Positions 35,340 to 45,751 of a DNA stretch of 64,000 bases are shown piece after piece. A program made the translations under genes and the position numbers. Under the pieces are notes generated by a model. The model saw nothing but the letters and a program-made list of their open reading frames with translations. It was not told where the DNA came from and made no database searches. The DNA comes from an uncultured Porticoccus sp. (GTDB lineage Bacteria > Pseudomonadota > Gammaproteobacteria > Pseudomonadales > Porticoccaceae). Numbering within the stretch: position 1 is the stretch's first letter; every line of letters begins with the position of its first letter. Where the stretch lies: contig CAMYLT010000008.1 in NCBI GenBank assembly GCA_947259505.1, forward strand, positions 186,001 through 250,000, written 5' to 3'.

Positions 35340-36233
35340 ATGAAACCAAATTTTATCGTAATTGGTGCACCCAAGAGCGGAACGACTTCACTTTACTACT
35401 ACCTCAAGCAGCACCCAGATGTCTATTTGCCTGTGCAAAAAGAGCTGCACTATTTTTCATTTAACCAACTTATGAAAAACACAAATGGCCCGGGAGATAG
35501 GCAAACACTAAATTCTTTATGCGCCAACTGGAGTGAGTACGAAAGACACTACTCTGCCGTGCAGGGTGAGAATGCTATTGGCGATATATCTCCATCCTAT
35601 ATGTACTTTGGAGTGCAGGAGCGTATTAGACAAGAGCTAGGCTTAATAAAAATAGTAGTAATGTTGCGAAATCCAGTGGAGAAGGCGTACTCACAATACA
35701 TGCACTTGATTCGTGATCAGCGAGAGACGCTACCATTCTATGAGGCGTTATTAGCAGAGGAGTCGCGTAAAGAACAAGGGTGGTCAGATTTTTGGCGGTA
35801 TGCAGAAAGTTCGCTTTATGCAGAACGATTGCAGGCATACATGAATTGCTTTGGTCGTGAAAATGTACACGTCATTCTTTTTGATCAGTTTATCAAAGAA
35901 TCGCAGTCGGCCATGGTATCGCTTTTCAAGTTCCTGGGCTTGAATGTAAATGTCACGGTCAATACGCAAGAAACGTATAACCGAACTGGAAAAGCTCGAT
36001 CCATAAAGGTGGCGAATTTTTTAAATCAACCGAGCATATTAAAGTCTCTTTTTAAACGAATTACTCCTGATGCATGGCGCATAGCACTGAGATTGAGGGT
36101 CATGGATTCCAATACAGCAGATAAAGATGAAATTGATGGGCATTCGGCAGAATATCTGCGTGAATATTTTTCAGAGGATATTGGTAATTTAGAAAAGATA
36201 ATTGGAAAATCTTTAGGATGGCTAGAAAAGTGA
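35340..36233 (+). CDS. Sulfotransferase, third of four
   Basis: A 297-aa Sulfotransfer_1-type enzyme. The 5'-phosphosulfate loop is VIGAPKSGTTSLYYYL at 7-22. The QKELHYFSF block follows at 33-41, and the 3'-phosphate site is VMLRNPVEKAYSQYMH at about 107-122. It is nearest in pattern to heparan-type N- and O-sulfotransferases (the PKSGTTSL loop), so a hexose or uronic acid acceptor is plausible, but this is inference. Its 3' end overlaps the start of the fourth gene by 16 bases. Confidence 0.9.
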   Translation: MKPNFIVIGAPKSGTTSLYYYLKQHPDVYLPVQKELHYFSFNQLMKNTNGPGDRQTLNSLCANWSEYERHYSAVQGENAIGDISPSYMYFGVQERIRQELGLIKIVVMLRNPVEKAYSQYMHLIRDQRETLPFYEALLAEESRKEQGWSDFWRYAESSLYAERLQAYMNCFGRENVHVILFDQFIKESQSAMVSLFKFLGLNVNVTVNTQETYNRTGKARSIKVANFLNQPSILKSLFKRITPDAWRIALRLRVMDSNTADKDEIDGHSAEYLREYFSEDIGNLEKIIGKSLGWLEK

Positions 36234-37120
36234 CGCCTAGTCTGATTATCGCCGGTGCTCCTAAGTGTGGGTCAACCTCACTTTTTGACTGGCTTTCTAG
36301 TCATCCGAAGGTATGCGCTTCATCTGTTAAAGAGACATATTTTCTCATGGATGAGGGCTATCCTCTATTTCGGGCTGAGAATAACATCCATAAATGCGGG
36401 ATCGAGGGCTACGGTAATTTTTTTAACCACTGCATAAAAGGTGATCAGCTTCTTCTTGAGGCCACTCCGGATTATTTATACCAAAAAACAGCACTGCAAG
36501 TGATTGGTTCATTGCCAACTTTGCCCATAGCATTGTTTATTTTACGCAAGCCATCTCATCGCGTGTATTCCCTGTATCAGTTTGCTAGGAACAATGTTTC
36601 GGTTCTTCCAAAAAATATAAGCTTCAGAAGTTTTGTAGAGGCCGTTATGGGGAACGATTCAGAGAGTTTTCTACGCAACCGGCCAATACTTCAGCGGGCA
36701 ATCAGTCATAGTCAGTATGTTGATTACCTTGAATGCTGGGTTTCACGATTGGGTGAGGCTGTCCGTGTTCTCCTTTTCGAAGATATGTGTGATGATCCGA
36801 AAGGGTTTATGGTAGATCTGTCAGCTCAATTGGGGTTAGATCCCACCCACTATGAAGATTTTGACTTTTCAGTAAAGAATCAAACTTATGCAGTTAAGCA
36901 TCATGCTTTACATAGGTTTAAGCGAAAGCTTTCAAAATGTTTACCACATGGTGCTTATCGCCAGTTGCTGCGTGGAATCTATGCAATGTTAAACACGCAA
37001 GTCGCTTCGAAGAAAAGTTCAGACGATGTTTTAATGTTAGAAACGCTCGATCAACACTTTTTGCCCTATAACAAGCGGCTGGAGAATCTTCTGGATATTG
37101 ACCTGTCTGTATGGAAGTAA
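36218..37120 (+). CDS. Sulfotransferase, fourth of four
   Basis: A 300-aa sulfotransferase with IIAGAPKCGSTSLFDWL at about 10-26 and the 3'-phosphate region FILRKPSHRVYSLYQFAR at about 107-124. The LRKPSHR variant (Lys for the usual Asn/Asp) is less common. Start at 36218 is inside the end of the third sulfotransferase gene, which points to translational coupling. Different enough from the others to expect another acceptor or position. Followed by the GT2 glycosyltransferase. Confidence 0.87.
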   Translation: MARKVTPSLIIAGAPKCGSTSLFDWLSSHPKVCASSVKETYFLMDEGYPLFRAENNIHKCGIEGYGNFFNHCIKGDQLLLEATPDYLYQKTALQVIGSLPTLPIALFILRKPSHRVYSLYQFARNNVSVLPKNISFRSFVEAVMGNDSESFLRNRPILQRAISHSQYVDYLECWVSRLGEAVRVLLFEDMCDDPKGFMVDLSAQLGLDPTHYEDFDFSVKNQTYAVKHHALHRFKRKLSKCLPHGAYRQLLRGIYAMLNTQVASKKSSDDVLMLETLDQHFLPYNKRLENLLDIDLSVWK

Positions 37121-37154
37121 TGCTGAACTCCAAAGAGTGTGCGAAAAAAATATT

Positions 37155-38024
37155 GTGAAGCTATCGATCCTCATTGTGAATTACAATGGTAAACACTTTT
37201 TTGATGCCTGCTTGCGATCAATAGCAGAGCACGTGCCCTTCGAGCATGAAGTGATCGTTGTCGATAACGCATCTACCGATGACAGCGTGGTATACCTGCG
37301 CAGTAAGCATTCGGAAATCACATTGATTGAAAGTAAAAGCAATCTTGGTTTTGCGGGAGGAAATAATCTTGCTGCACGCCATGCAAAAGGTAATTTTTTA
37401 TTACTGCTTAATAATGACACGATCCTACTAAACGATATCACCGGCGCGCTTGAGCTTATGGAGAATGATGCTTCCATTGGTATTCTGGGCGCCCGTATGC
37501 TGGGGAAGGACAAGGAGTACCGATATTCGGCAGGATATTTCCCGGAACCCTGGAGACTAGTAAGACTATCATCGTTATATCGTAAAGATAATGGATTTGG
37601 AAATGGGTTCTTTCCAAAAGATAATCTTAGGTGGAGGGTCGATTGGGTAGAAGGGTCTTTTTTGCTTACTCCTGCTAGCCTGTGGCGTGATATGGGTGGG
37701 TTGGATGAATCATATTTTATGTATGTAGAAGATATTGACTATGCAAAAAGGGTTGTTGCTTCTGGGAAGCACGTTGTCTTTTTTGCGGGCATGTCATATA
37801 TACATTTTGGTGGGTATGGACAGAGTCGCATCGGAATGCTTTTTGATGGTTTTCGTCGTTTCCATAAAGCGCACTCAGGTTGGGCTAAGAGATTGCTTGC
37901 AAACATAACGCTTGATATTGGTTTGCTCGCGCGAGCGTTTGTTTATATGTTGCGAGCAACTGCGGATAAAAAGGAAAAGGAGCGCGCCATGCTTTGCATT
38001 AAGGCATTGCGTCGTCAGCACTAA
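37155..38024 (+). CDS. GT2-family glycosyltransferase
   Basis: A 289-aa enzyme with the GT-A fold. It begins MKLSILIVNYNGKHFFDACL. Typical motifs are VVDNASTDDSVVYL near 38-51, LLNNDTIL near 90 as the DxD-like site, and GSFLLTPASLWRDMGGLDESYFMYVEDIDYAKR near 175-208 as the acceptor block. The pattern suits rhamnosyltransferase-type GT2 enzymes. I choose GTG at 37155 since no ATG is in frame near the conserved start, and a TTG at 37098 would overlap the previous gene. It adds a sugar to the lipid-linked repeat unit. Confidence 0.87.
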   Translation: MKLSILIVNYNGKHFFDACLRSIAEHVPFEHEVIVVDNASTDDSVVYLRSKHSEITLIESKSNLGFAGGNNLAARHAKGNFLLLLNNDTILLNDITGALELMENDASIGILGARMLGKDKEYRYSAGYFPEPWRLVRLSSLYRKDNGFGNGFFPKDNLRWRVDWVEGSFLLTPASLWRDMGGLDESYFMYVEDIDYAKRVVASGKHVVFFAGMSYIHFGGYGQSRIGMLFDGFRRFHKAHSGWAKRLLANITLDIGLLARAFVYMLRATADKKEKERAMLCIKALRRQH

Positions 38025-38734
38025 TGTCGGAGATAATCAGGAATGTTGTGCAGCGCCTCGCCAGAACATTTCGGGGGCCTTCATATCAACTTGATCCAAA
38101 CGTACCTGTCACTGCGTTGATGGGCTTCTCCATGCGCCGTGCTATTGCTTTGTTTCGATGTATCCTTCGCGGTGTTGCTCTGAAGCCAGGTAAATTGTTT
38201 TTTGTAGGGGCGGCGGTGGTACTTCGGAATCGTGGCCTTATTCATATTGGGCGCGGTGCAACTATAGGTAATCATGTACTGATAGATGGTCTTTCACACA
38301 ATGGCGTGGTGATTGGTGATAGGGTAAGCATCGGTGCATATACCATCATTGAGGCAACAGGAGTCATCAGTAATCTCGGAGTCGGGTGCCGGATCGGGAA
38401 CGATTCCGGCATTGGCGCATTTTCTTTTATCGGCGCGGGAGGAGGGGTTGATATCGGAGAGAATGTCATTATGGGGCAGTATGTGAGTTTTCATTCTGAG
38501 AACCATTGTTTTGGGGACACTGGCCTGCCGATACGCATGCAGGGTGTAACACGTCAAGGTATTGTGATTGAGGATGACTGCTGGATTGGGGCAAAGGTGA
38601 CGTTCATGGATGGATGTCACGTAGGCAAGGGGGCTGTGATTGCTGCTGGGGCCGTGGTTCGAGGTGAGATTCCGCCTTATTCTGTGGCTGCTGGCGTTCC
38701 TGCTAAAGTCATTAAAAAAAGAAATAATGAATAA
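38024..38734 (+). CDS. Hexapeptide-repeat (left-handed beta-helix) acyltransferase
   Basis: A 236-aa protein of the WcaF/NodL-type acetyltransferase group. An N-terminal helical part is followed by a left-handed parallel beta-helix from about 60 to 225 with repeated [I/V]G-x-x-x-x-[I/V] units (IHIGRGATIGNHVLIDG, VVIGDRVSIGAYTII). A catalytic His lies in the SFHSENHCF loop near 157, and the end is PPYSVAAGVPAKVIKKR. It probably acetylates a sugar of the polysaccharide. Start overlaps the previous stop (TAATG). Confidence 0.88.
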   Translation: MSEIIRNVVQRLARTFRGPSYQLDPNVPVTALMGFSMRRAIALFRCILRGVALKPGKLFFVGAAVVLRNRGLIHIGRGATIGNHVLIDGLSHNGVVIGDRVSIGAYTIIEATGVISNLGVGCRIGNDSGIGAFSFIGAGGGVDIGENVIMGQYVSFHSENHCFGDTGLPIRMQGVTRQGIVIEDDCWIGAKVTFMDGCHVGKGAVIAAGAVVRGEIPPYSVAAGVPAKVIKKRNNE

Positions 38735-39902
38735 ACTAATTCGAGTTTTACTGGTGCACCAGTCTGCGGAGCTATATGGTTCAGATAAGGTGATATTGCA
38801 GCTTGTATCTCGGCTTGATAGGCGAGTGTTTAAACCGATTATCCTTTTGCCTGAAAGTGGCCCATTGGAGAAAGAGCTGGACAAGGTTGGCGTTGAATAT
38901 TATGTCGTTCCAACAGTAAAGGTTAGTAGGTCAACTTTTACAATTAAAGGGCTGCTCAAGCTTCCACTTGGAATCATACATTCGATTAGAAGTATCGATG
39001 CTCTACTTGAGGATCGGAAAGTTGATGTGGTTCATTCGAATACACTTGCGGTTCTGTCTGGTGCATTTTGGGCAAAGCTCCGTCGTGTGCCACATGTTTG
39101 GCATGTTCACGAGATTATTGAACGGCCATCAATTGTTAGAAGAGCGTATGCCTTGCTGCTGCATTTGTTTGCGGATAAGGTGATGTGTAATTCGCACGCA
39201 ACAGCAGAACACTTGTATAAAGACAAACTCTCACTAAGGAGCAAGTCTGTTGTTGTCTGGAATGGACTGGAGGTGCCAGACGAGATAAGCATTACCAGGA
39301 AAGAAAATCTTCGTAAAGAACTCGGTCTGAATGCTGGTGATGTTTTGGTAACATTAGTGGGCAGGATTAATCGGTGGAAGGGGCAGCGTTTACTTGTTGC
39401 TGCGGCTGGTGAGCTTGTAAATGCCGGTTACAAAAATGTTAAGTACTTGATCGTTGGTGGTCCCCCTCCAGGAAATAGCAGATATCTTGAAGAGCTAGAA
39501 CAGGATATTTCTAACTCACCTGCTGGGCTGGATGTTTCAATTATCCCCTTTACAAACGATATTTTGCCTATCTGGACAGCAACCGATATTGCTGTTGTTC
39601 CCTCAACAGAACCTGAACCATTTGGAATGGTGGCACTTGAAGCTATGGCAGCAAGGAAGTCAGTTGTTGCCTCTTCATTTGGTGGTGTTGTTGAGATTGT
39701 TGTTGATGGGGTTACGGGGTTTCTGTTTGAGCCAGGGAATGCTATCGCTCTTGCCGAAAAATTAGAAATCTTGATCAAAAGCGAATGTGGGCGTATTGAA
39801 ATGGGCGAAGCGGGATATGCTCGTTTACAGGAACTCTTTAGTATCAATAACTATGTGATGTTAATTGAAAATATTTACCATGAGTTACATGTCAGTACCT
39901 GA
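38727..39902 (+). CDS. GT4-family glycosyltransferase
   Basis: A 391-aa GT-B enzyme. The N-terminal domain starts IRVLLVHQSAELYGSDKVILQL, with the glycine-poor GSDK loop used by this GT4 subgroup. The nucleotide-sugar domain has VTLVGRINRWKGQRLLVAAAGEL near 208-230 and the acidic ExFGMVALEAMA block (EPEPFGMVALEAMAARKSVV near 300-315). The start at 38727 lies in the last codons of the acyltransferase gene. It adds a sugar in the repeat unit; donor unknown. Confidence 0.88.
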   Translation: MNKLIRVLLVHQSAELYGSDKVILQLVSRLDRRVFKPIILLPESGPLEKELDKVGVEYYVVPTVKVSRSTFTIKGLLKLPLGIIHSIRSIDALLEDRKVDVVHSNTLAVLSGAFWAKLRRVPHVWHVHEIIERPSIVRRAYALLLHLFADKVMCNSHATAEHLYKDKLSLRSKSVVVWNGLEVPDEISITRKENLRKELGLNAGDVLVTLVGRINRWKGQRLLVAAAGELVNAGYKNVKYLIVGGPPPGNSRYLEELEQDISNSPAGLDVSIIPFTNDILPIWTATDIAVVPSTEPEPFGMVALEAMAARKSVVASSFGGVVEIVVDGVTGFLFEPGNAIALAEKLEILIKSECGRIEMGEAGYARLQELFSINNYVMLIENIYHELHVST

Positions 39903-41223
39903 ATCAGCAGAATCAGTCAATAATCTTGAGCTCAAGAACCGTAATTCTGCATCAATTCTGCTGTTCTTAACACTGCTGCTTCCCTCTTTCATTCCAGCGG
40001 AAGGATTTACGCTGGTCATGTTATTTGTTTGTGTAATTATGCTTGCTCTTCACTCTTTTAATATTGAATGGTGCATGATTCGTCTTGTGATGCCACTTGT
40101 TATTCTTGCACTATTTGGCCTCTCGGGACTGGTGTTTAACCCGATTATGGATTTCATTAAAGACCTTTGGTATTTCGCTAAGGTAATTCCCGCAATCTGT
40201 CTCGGTTATATGTTGTCTCGTTCTATCAGTGATGTATTGATAATATCTAAAATTATCGTGATTGCCGCTGTTACTGCGTCACTTATTCATTTGCTTCAGA
40301 TAGCAATGAATCCTGATGTTATGAGTCTGTCATTTAAATTGATAAGGGAAGAGATTACGAAAGGATATTATATTTGTGCTATAGGTATTGCCACTCTTTT
40401 CGCCTGTCATAGATTGAATGTCAGTTTATTTAGATCTCCTATTTTTTATATATTTCTTTCTATTATGTCTGCCTCGGTAGTGCTTTCATTTTCAAGAAAT
40501 GAGTCGCTTATTTTGATCATTATGCTCATTACTATCTATGGAATATGGAATATTTCTTCATTAAAAACGATATGTTTAATTGCTTTTTTGTTGGTATTGG
40601 TGTTGGTGGGGGTGTTCGCTTATTGTGGAAATGGGATATTAATCGATCAGCCTAGATCTGGTCCGGACACTACTTTTGTCGGTAAGGCTATGGGGTCGCT
40701 GCACGAAATTATCCCTTCTGATTACTCCGATCCAAAAGATATTCATACAAACTGGCGTGGCTACGAAGCTTATCAGGCATTACAGAGCTATTCTGAAGGT
40801 AATGCTTTGCAATATCTGTTCGGTCAGGGATTTGGCGCTCTAATCGACCTTAAATTGTATATTTTACTTGGTGGTAAGGAAATGCGATATGTGCCAATTA
40901 CTCACAATGGATTCCCTTATATTCTTGTGAAAACAGGTTTGGCTGGACTCGTTTTTTATTTGTTATTTTTTTTGCGAATTCTTCTTTTATCTGGAAAGTA
41001 TTCGCCAGTTAGTAATACAAATCTGATTGCAAAATGGATGACCATTGGACTAAGTTTGTCCCTGCTAGTCTCTACCCTTTCAATATCTGGATTGTTTAAT
41101 AAGTCATCCTTAACACCTTTGGTTATCTTGTTAGGGGCATTTTTATACCTATGCAGGAATAACTATGGATCACCCAATTATTGGCGAAAATGCGAAGCGT
41201 CTACTAATAAAACTCAACTATGA
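39880..41223 (+). CDS. Wzy/WaaL-type O-antigen polymerase or ligase family protein
   Basis: A 447-aa membrane protein with about 10-12 hydrophobic helices and one large periplasmic loop near 265-345, where ITHNGFPYILVKTGLAGLVFYLLFF follows the loop. This layout is that of the O-antigen ligase/polymerase family. As the sole such gene in the locus, a polymerase role is favoured. Start is uncertain: ATG at 39880 or 39889, both inside the end of the GT4 gene. AT-rich. Ends in an ATGA overlap with the next gene. Confidence 0.82.
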   Translation: MSYMSVPESAESVNNLELKNRNSASILLFLTLLLPSFIPAEGFTLVMLFVCVIMLALHSFNIEWCMIRLVMPLVILALFGLSGLVFNPIMDFIKDLWYFAKVIPAICLGYMLSRSISDVLIISKIIVIAAVTASLIHLLQIAMNPDVMSLSFKLIREEITKGYYICAIGIATLFACHRLNVSLFRSPIFYIFLSIMSASVVLSFSRNESLILIIMLITIYGIWNISSLKTICLIAFLLVLVLVGVFAYCGNGILIDQPRSGPDTTFVGKAMGSLHEIIPSDYSDPKDIHTNWRGYEAYQALQSYSEGNALQYLFGQGFGALIDLKLYILLGGKEMRYVPITHNGFPYILVKTGLAGLVFYLLFFLRILLLSGKYSPVSNTNLIAKWMTIGLSLSLLVSTLSISGLFNKSSLTPLVILLGAFLYLCRNNYGSPNYWRKCEASTNKTQL

Positions 41224-42356
41224 ATATCCATAAGAGAAAACTTGTCATTCTAGGTGTTCGTGGAGTTCCTGCCCAGCACGGGGGATTTGAGACATTTGCA
41301 GAGTACTTGTGCCGTTATCTGATTGACCGCAACTGGGAAGTCACAGTCTATTGCCAGGAAGAAGGAGCGGCTCCAGTTTATGAGACCGATTGGGAGGGGG
41401 TAAGAAGGATTCACATACCCGTAAGTTACAGTGGTCCGCTTGGTACGATCATCTTTGATCTTAAATCCATAATTCACTCACTTCGTTTTGAAGGAGTGTT
41501 TCTTACACTAGGGTATAATACGGCAGTATTTAATCTGCTTCATCGCCTTAAGGGTAAGACCAATCTCATCAATATGGATGGCATTGAATGGCGTCGGGAC
41601 AAGTGGGGCTTCATCGCCAAAACTTGGTTCTGGCTGAACGAGCGGTTTGGCTGTTGGTTTGGTAATCACCTTATAGCTGACCACCCCAAGATAATGGAAC
41701 ATCTGACTACAAGAGTGTCTACTGATAAGGTCAGCATGATTCCTTACGGTGCTGATGAGGTCGTTGCGGCAGATGCGGATCTACTTAAGCCCTATGGCCT
41801 GGAACCCGGTGGCTTTTCCGTCGTCATTGCAAGGCCAGAGCCTGAGAATTCTTTTCTCGAAATGGTTCTGGCGTTTAGTCGGAAACGCCGTGATCACACC
41901 TTAGTAGTACTTGGCAGCTTTGATCTAGGGAATAATGACTATCACCGTCAGGTCGTTGAGGCGGCTAGTTCTGAGATTTTTTTCCCTGGTGCCATTTATG
42001 ATGCCCCAATTGTAAAGGCGTTGCGTTTTTTCTGTCGTTTTTATCTGCACGGTCATCGTGTGGGTGGGACGAATCCTTCACTGGTGGAGGCTTTGGGTGC
42101 GGGGTGTGCCGTGATTGCTCATGATAATCACTTTAACCGTTGGGTGGCTGGGCCAGAGGCTATGTATTTCAAGGATGAGGAGGCTTGTGCTTCCCTGTTG
42201 GACTCCCTACTGAATGACGATATATCAGTTGAGCGGATGAAGGCTTCAAGTCGCAAGGATTTTCGCGATAGCTTTCAATGGGAATGTATCCTGAAAGAGT
42301 ATGAACAGCTATTGACCGAGTGGTACCCAAAAGCATTAGAAGTGAGCAAAACATGA
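41220..42356 (+). CDS. DUF1972 glycosyltransferase (GT4-like)
   Basis: A 378-aa enzyme that opens [24 protein letters not shown], the hallmark of the DUF1972 domain found in rhamnosyltransferases such as those adding L-Rha to the growing unit. The C-terminal GT-B half ends with [27 protein letters not shown], which supplies the acidic donor-binding site. The neighbouring rmlBACD operon would make its dTDP-L-rhamnose donor, so a rhamnosyltransferase role is likely. ATGA overlaps at both ends show tight coupling. Confidence 0.87.
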   Translation: MNIHKRKLVILGVRGVPAQHGGFETFAEYLCRYLIDRNWEVTVYCQEEGAAPVYETDWEGVRRIHIPVSYSGPLGTIIFDLKSIIHSLRFEGVFLTLGYNTAVFNLLHRLKGKTNLINMDGIEWRRDKWGFIAKTWFWLNERFGCWFGNHLIADHPKIMEHLTTRVSTDKVSMIPYGADEVVAADADLLKPYGLEPGGFSVVIARPEPENSFLEMVLAFSRKRRDHTLVVLGSFDLGNNDYHRQVVEAASSEIFFPGAIYDAPIVKALRFFCRFYLHGHRVGGTNPSLVEALGAGCAVIAHDNHFNRWVAGPEAMYFKDEEACASLLDSLLNDDISVERMKASSRKDFRDSFQWECILKEYEQLLTEWYPKALEVSKT

Positions 42357-43423
42357 CTTCCCGAATACTTGTGACTGGCGGTGCCGGTTTTATCGGTTCT
42401 GCAGTGGTCCGTCACCTTATTGAAAATACTACTAGCGAGGTCGCCAACCTCGACAAGCTCACTTATGCTGGCAACCTTGAGTCGCTGGCTTCTGTTGTTG
42501 ATTCGCCTCGCTACCATTTTTATCAGGTGAATATCTGCGAGGGTGCTGCATTGGATACGGCGTTTGCCGAGTTTAAGCCGACGATAGTGATGCACCTCGC
42601 AGCGGAGTCTCACGTTGACCGCTCTATCGATGGGCCAGCAGCATTTATTGAGACTAATATTGTTGGCACCTATACATTACTGGAAGCGGCTCGGCGCTAT
42701 TGGAGTCAGTTGTCGGAAGAGGTTCGGGATCGATTTCGCTTCCATCATATCTCTACGGATGAGGTCTATGGCGATTTGGAAAGGACAGACGAGCTGTTTA
42801 CCGAAACTACATCCTATTCACCTAGTTCCCCTTATTCCGCCTCTAAGGCCAGTTCAGATCATCTGGTGCGCGCTTGGTATCGTACCTATGGTCTGCCGGT
42901 GCTGGTGACCAACTGCTCGAACAACTATGGGCCCTACCATTTTCCGGAAAAGTTGATCCCGCACACGATTCTCAATGCCCTTGCCGGTGAACCGCTGCCG
43001 ATCTATGGTGACGGCTCCCAGGTTCGCGATTGGCTCTATGTTGATGATCATGCCCGTGCTTTGTGCGAGGTTATTGGTCGAGGCGCCATCGGGGAAACAT
43101 ACAATATCGGTGGTCATAATGAGAAGCGTAATATCGAGGTGGTGGAAACCCTCTGCGAGCTACTGGAAGAGTTGGCCCCCGATAAGCCCGAGGGCGTCTC
43201 TTTGTACCGGGATCTGATCACCTTCGTGAAAGACAGGCCGGGACATGATTGTCGCTACGCCATTGATGCCGGCAAGATCAAGCGTGAGTTGGGGTGGGTG
43301 CCGCGGGAAACGTTTGAAACCGGTTTGCGCAAGACAGTGATCTGGTATCTTGAAAATCGTGATTGGTGGGAGCGGGTGCTGACAGGTGAGTATCGCCTTA
43401 TCCGTCTCGGTAGTCCTAGTTGA
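42353..43423 (+). CDS. rmlB: dTDP-glucose 4,6-dehydratase
   Basis: A 356-aa SDR-extended enzyme, step two of dTDP-L-rhamnose synthesis. NAD-binding [17 protein letters not shown] lies at 6-22, [10 protein letters not shown] near 135 holds the catalytic Asp-Glu pair, and [12 protein letters not shown] near 163 holds Tyr/Lys. The start at 42353 gives an ATGA overlap with the glycosyltransferase stop and drops 11 non-conserved residues. First of rmlB-A-C-D. GC content is clearly higher from here on than in the sulfotransferase part. Confidence 0.97.
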   Translation: MTSRILVTGGAGFIGSAVVRHLIENTTSEVANLDKLTYAGNLESLASVVDSPRYHFYQVNICEGAALDTAFAEFKPTIVMHLAAESHVDRSIDGPAAFIETNIVGTYTLLEAARRYWSQLSEEVRDRFRFHHISTDEVYGDLERTDELFTETTSYSPSSPYSASKASSDHLVRAWYRTYGLPVLVTNCSNNYGPYHFPEKLIPHTILNALAGEPLPIYGDGSQVRDWLYVDDHARALCEVIGRGAIGETYNIGGHNEKRNIEVVETLCELLEELAPDKPEGVSLYRDLITFVKDRPGHDCRYAIDAGKIKRELGWVPRETFETGLRKTVIWYLENRDWWERVLTGEYRLIRLGSPS

Positions 43424-43461
43424 ATCGCGGTCAACTCACTCTACTCTCGACGATTTCACAG

Positions 43462-44343
43462 ATGAAAAAATACAAAGGTATTATTCTCGCAGGAGGATCA
43501 GGCACGCGTTTACACCCAATAACACGCGGTGTCTCCAAACAATTACTGCCCGTTTATGACAAGCCAATGATTTACTATCCCTTGTCGGTACTGATGTTAG
43601 CAGGTATTCGCGAGGTGCTGGTAATCTCTACACCGATAGATTTACCCGGCTTCCGCAGCTTGCTGGGAGATGGTAGTAGCTTCGGCCTCAACCTCAGTTA
43701 CGCAGCACAGCCGTCACCGGATGGGTTGGCCCAATCGTTTCTGATTGGCGCCGACTTTATTGGCGATGACAATGTTTGCCTGGTGCTCGGTGACAATATC
43801 TTTTACGGTCAGCATTTTACGGACAAGCTGCGCGCAGCGGTTGGGCGCGCATCAGGCGCGACGGTCTTTGGTTACCATGTAACGGATCCGGAGCGGTTCG
43901 GCGTGGTGGAATTCGATGCGGAGGGCAGAGCAATCAGTATCGAGGAAAAACCATCTAACCCAAAATCCAGCTATGCGGTAACTGGGCTTTACTTTTATGA
44001 CAACGATGTCGTCGACATTGCCAAAAAGGTGAAGCCGTCTGCCCGGGGTGAGCTGGAGATCACCGATGTCAATCTCGCCTATCTTCAGAGGGGAGACTTG
44101 GTGGTCTCCCAACTGGGGCGCGGGTTTGCCTGGCTGGATACCGGCACCCATGACTCTCTGTTGGAGGCGAGCCAATTTGTGCAAACGGTGGAACACCGCC
44201 AGGGGTTGAAGATTGCTTGCCCTGAGGAGATAGCCTACCGCCAGGGGTGGATCACTGCGGAGAAATTGGCTCGACAAGCAAAAGAATTGGCTAAAACCGG
44301 TTACGGACAATATCTTCAGCGCGTCGTGGAGGGCTACCGGTGA
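43462..44343 (+). CDS. rmlA: Glucose-1-phosphate thymidylyltransferase
   Basis: A 293-aa enzyme that makes dTDP-glucose, the first step of the rhamnose pathway. The nucleotide-binding [33 protein letters not shown] is at about 7-39. VLGDNIFYG near 108 supplies the metal-binding Asp, and [19 protein letters not shown] lies near 160-178. The ATG at 43462 is preferred over a TTG at 43420. Overlaps rmlC as GTGA. Confidence 0.97.
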   Translation: MKKYKGIILAGGSGTRLHPITRGVSKQLLPVYDKPMIYYPLSVLMLAGIREVLVISTPIDLPGFRSLLGDGSSFGLNLSYAAQPSPDGLAQSFLIGADFIGDDNVCLVLGDNIFYGQHFTDKLRAAVGRASGATVFGYHVTDPERFGVVEFDAEGRAISIEEKPSNPKSSYAVTGLYFYDNDVVDIAKKVKPSARGELEITDVNLAYLQRGDLVVSQLGRGFAWLDTGTHDSLLEASQFVQTVEHRQGLKIACPEEIAYRQGWITAEKLARQAKELAKTGYGQYLQRVVEGYR

Positions 44344-44882
44344 GGGTGGTTGAAACAGGTTTGAAGGACTGTGTCATCATTGAACCCAAGGTCTTTGGCG
44401 ACCAGCGCGGTTTTTTTCTTGAAACCTTTCAGGCAGCTCGCTATGCCGAGCTGGCCAATATTCATTTGCCCTTCGTACAGGACAATCACTCCCGCTCCGG
44501 GAAGGGTATTTTGCGCGGGCTGCACTTTCAGATTCGCCATCCTCAGGGCAAGTTGGTGCGTGTGGTGAGGGGCGAAGTCTTTGATGTGGCAGTGGATCTG
44601 CGGCGCGATTCGGACACTTTTGGCCAGTGGCATGGCGTCATCCTGAACGAGGACAACAAACGCCAGCTCTGGGTGCCGCCGGGTTTTGCCCACGGCTTCC
44701 TGGTATTGAGTGAACTGGCGGACTTTGAGTACAAATGTACCGACTATTATGACCCCCTGGATGAAGGCGCTATTCGCTGGGATGATCCGGATCTCGCCAT
44801 TGACTGGCCTGTAGGTCTCGATATCCAGTTGTCCGAGAAAGATGCCGCGGCTCCCAGCTTTGCGGAGTTTTGCCACTCATGA
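44340..44882 (+). CDS. rmlC: dTDP-4-dehydrorhamnose 3,5-epimerase
   Basis: A 180-aa cupin enzyme. It has [12 protein letters not shown] near 20-31, the catalytic-His block LRGLHFQI near 58-65, and the [13 protein letters not shown] motif near 116-128. The start is GTG, overlapping the rmlA stop. Ends with an ATGA overlap to rmlD. Confidence 0.97.
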   Translation: MRVVETGLKDCVIIEPKVFGDQRGFFLETFQAARYAELANIHLPFVQDNHSRSGKGILRGLHFQIRHPQGKLVRVVRGEVFDVAVDLRRDSDTFGQWHGVILNEDNKRQLWVPPGFAHGFLVLSELADFEYKCTDYYDPLDEGAIRWDDPDLAIDWPVGLDIQLSEKDAAAPSFAEFCHS

Positions 44883-45751
44883 AATTCCTGATTACCGGGG
44901 GAGAAGGGCAGTTGGGGCGCTGTCTTGTGGACTGTTTACGCAAGACCGACCATGAATTTGTGGCACTGGGCAAAGGTGAGCTGGATATCACCGATGCTCA
45001 AGCAGTGATGGCAGCGGTGGAAGATTATCGCCCCGATGTCATTATCAATGCCGCGGCTTATACGGCTGTCGACAGGGCAGAAACGGAGCCGGAGCTGGCA
45101 TGGCGGATTAATGACGCCGCCGTGGGGTATCTTGCTGCTGCGGCCAATGCCGTGGGCGCTCTCCTGGTCCAAGTGTCGACGGATTATGTCTTTGATGGCC
45201 AATCTTCGAGACCCTATCTTGAGACAGATCCGGTCAATCCTTTGGGTGTCTATGGGCGAAGTAAACTGGCTGGTGAGAAACAGGCTGAGAAGACCAGACG
45301 CTTTCTGATCGTTCGCACTGCCTGGGTTTTTAGTGAATATGGAAATAACTTTGTCAAAACTATGTTGCGGCTGGGTGCAGAAAGAGAAGAGTTATCCATT
45401 GTGGCTGACCAGCTGGGTACGCCGACTTATGCGGGTCACCTGGCGGATGGCTTGATCAAGATGGCTGAGGCAGGCTTGCCATTTGGTGTTTACCACTTCG
45501 CAAGTGGCAAGGCCTGTAGTTGGTTTGAATTCGCTGAAGCCATCTTTCATGTTGCTTGTAATCTTCTCCCTAGCTATGCCGCTCCGAAACTATCGCCAAT
45601 TGCCAGTACCGAATATCCAACACCGGCACAACGCCCGGCTTTTTCCGTTCTTTCTTCTGAAAAACTGGAAGCAGAAATAGGACCAGTTGGAGAAGGTTGG
45701 AAGTCGGCATTGCCTGAGGTGGTTAGGGTCTCCCTGCCCATGGGTAACTAG
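44879..45751 (+). CDS. rmlD: dTDP-4-dehydrorhamnose reductase
   Basis: A 290-aa reductase that forms dTDP-L-rhamnose. The NADPH site ITGGEGQLGRCLVD is at 5-18. INAAAYTAVDRAE near 59-71 and VSTDYVFDG near 101 follow, and VYGRSKLAGEK near 123-133 carries Tyr and Lys. The ATG at 44879 overlaps the rmlC stop. Last gene of the rmlBACD run; a 159-base gap then separates it from manC. Confidence 0.97.
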   Translation: MKFLITGGEGQLGRCLVDCLRKTDHEFVALGKGELDITDAQAVMAAVEDYRPDVIINAAAYTAVDRAETEPELAWRINDAAVGYLAAAANAVGALLVQVSTDYVFDGQSSRPYLETDPVNPLGVYGRSKLAGEKQAEKTRRFLIVRTAWVFSEYGNNFVKTMLRLGAEREELSIVADQLGTPTYAGHLADGLIKMAEAGLPFGVYHFASGKACSWFEFAEAIFHVACNLLPSYAAPKLSPIASTEYPTPAQRPAFSVLSSEKLEAEIGPVGEGWKSALPEVVRVSLPMGN

